Positions 63,215-64,000 of a stretch of 64,000 nt of DNA are shown one piece after another. Each line of letters opens with the position of its first letter. The first letter of the stretch is position 1. The notes below the pieces were generated by a model. It searched no databases. It was not told the DNA's origin and saw only the letters and a program-made list of their open reading frames with translations. This DNA is from Gallionellaceae bacterium (GTDB lineage Bacteria > Pseudomonadota > Gammaproteobacteria > Burkholderiales > Gallionellaceae), in assembly GCA_027448945.1 (NCBI GenBank), contig DAIDMQ010000011.1:1-64000 (forward strand), in the 5' to 3' direction. The position numbers and the translations under genes are program-made.

Positions 63215-63999
63215 CGTGCCGTTTGCATGGCTTGGTAGATGGCCTCACCCATCATCAGGTATCCCGTGGGTGAAAAGTGCGTGTTGTTGGCCGGATATAG
63301 ATCTATCGTCTTTTCTCGGATAGCTTGCTGCGTCATTGCCAGCAAGTCAGGCGCATTGAATCTAGCGTGTGCCTTCTGCCAGAACTGCTTGTCATTGTGC
63401 AGGTAGGCAGTTGTTTTGTTCGGGACGAAAACCCAGATCGTAGTAAATCCCTGCAACCGTGTATTCAGCAGTGCGATATTTTCCAGTGCCTCATTAGCAA
63501 TTTCCTCCGGTTTATCGTAGGACAAGAACAGCGCATCTTCGCAACTCGCATGGCTGAATAGCTGACAACCATCTGGCACGCGTGCCATGGTGACCTCGTT
63601 AGGTAGTTGCCATGATTTGAAATCGCTGTTGCCACTCAGCTTTTCGTATTGCCAAGCGTGATAGCGGGTCTCTATGCCCGTTGATAGCTTTCCGGAATAA
63701 CTACCTTGGTGCACATCAAATGACGCATGCGGGGGGTAATGCTGCATATCAGTCGTTGCTAGCAGGTGGTAAACCATTTTTTCGCAGGCTTTGGATTTTG
63801 CCAAATCACTGACCAGATTGCGTTCTATGGATTCAATGATGAGGTATTTGCCCTTGAATCCTTGGGCGCGCAACCAAGGCGTGAAGTCCTCGCATATCCC
63901 GCGCATACTCTCCCAAGATTCCGTGCGTACTTTTAAATCTCGTTTAGTCAGTGCTGTTTGCCATAATCTGCTTTCAGAGAAGCTGTCGCCTATGATCAG
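63211..63999 (-). CDS. SGNH/GDSL-fold protein, AlgX/AlgJ-like or hydrolase (5' end outside window)
   Basis: The frame is open to the window edge; its first visible codons, from 63999, read LIIGDSFSES, the block I Gly-Asp-Ser motif of SGNH enzymes, and near the C-terminus NNTHFSPTGYLMMGEAI supplies the block V His. About 262 residues are visible. Such domains occur in alginate acetylation proteins and in O-acyltransferase partners that acetylate polysaccharides, and also in esterases; which applies is open. It may modify the surface glycan made here. Confidence 0.65.
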   Translation of the reverse strand: MIIGDSFSESRLWQTALTKRDLKVRTESWESMRGICEDFTPWLRAQGFKGKYLIIESIERNLVSDLAKSKACEKMVYHLLATTDMQHYPPHASFDVHQGSYSGKLSTGIETRYHAWQYEKLSGNSDFKSWQLPNEVTMARVPDGCQLFSHASCEDALFLSYDKPEEIANEALENIALLNTRLQGFTTIWVFVPNKTTAYLHNDKQFWQKAHARFNAPDLLAMTQQAIREKTIDLYPANNTHFSPTGYLMMGEAIYQAMQTAR

Positions 64000-64000
64000 T

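Overview
The window reads as chromosomal DNA of a Gram-negative betaproteobacterium, most likely from the Nitrosomonadales/Gallionellaceae neighbourhood. Evidence is the gene order pilMNOPQ-aroK-aroB-dgt, the lptD-surA-pdxA-rsmA cluster beside amgK-murU, a type II secretion gspK, and a MarR-type EPS-associated regulator in front of a polysaccharide locus. The family-level placement is inference from gene order and protein style; no rRNA or tRNA gene was recognised. Both window edges cut genes (gspK on the left, an SGNH-like protein on the right).

Region 1 (1-28 kb) is mainly housekeeping. It holds the end of a type II secretion operon, a truncated Crp/Fnr-like regulator, a DUF4124 protein, and a leftward run amgK-murU-pepP-ubiH (peptidoglycan recycling, dipeptide cleavage, ubiquinone). 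A rightward run lptD-surA-pdxA-rsmA follows, then gloA and rubredoxin (leftward), thiD-thiE-hemL-engB, hemB, a leftward nucleotidyltransferase-like gene with mrcA (PBP1A), pilMNOPQ (type IV pilus alignment complex and secretin), an aroK-aroB gene fusion, and dgt. Two oddities stand out: pilN is split by a one-base frameshift, and aroK and aroB form one continuous reading frame. A perfect 29-bp inverted repeat separates pilQ from aroKB.

Region 2 (28.2-64 kb) is a large surface-polysaccharide / LPS locus opened by the EPS-associated regulator. It is modular: (a) manC-manB-gmd-colC-colD, giving GDP-mannose and very probably GDP-L-colitose; (b) a tightly overlapping GC-rich operon, rfbF-rfbG plus a 3,5-epimerase, a C-methyltransferase, an acyltransferase, a ketoreductase and a CmcI-type O-methyltransferase, which looks like a pathway to a CDP-linked branched (3-C-methyl) 6-deoxyhexose similar in logic to CDP-vinelose; (c) a Wzx flippase, GT2 and GT11 transferases; (d) an AT-richer block with an epimerase, a GT2, a 973-residue fusion of a GT-C/Wzy-like membrane domain to a MurJ-like flippase, and a GT4; (e) a PglC-PglD-PglE set with a PglF/WbpM dehydratase and a MraY/WecA-like transferase a little further on (bacillosamine-type sugar and two possible initiating transferases); (f) LPS core and ligase functions: waaC, two O-antigen ligase/polymerase family proteins, a WaaE-like transferase, two paralogous GT2s, a GT4 and a methyltransferase.

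Together the second region could make at least three unusual activated sugars (GDP-colitose, a CDP-branched sugar, a UDP-bacillosamine-type sugar), assemble them on undecaprenyl phosphate, flip them and attach them to lipid A-core. Base composition changes abruptly several times, once inside the GT11 gene, which suggests assembly by recombination. The best candidates for something undescribed are the CDP-branched-sugar operon (34.7-40.4 kb) and the polymerase/transferase-flippase fusion (45.6-48.6 kb).
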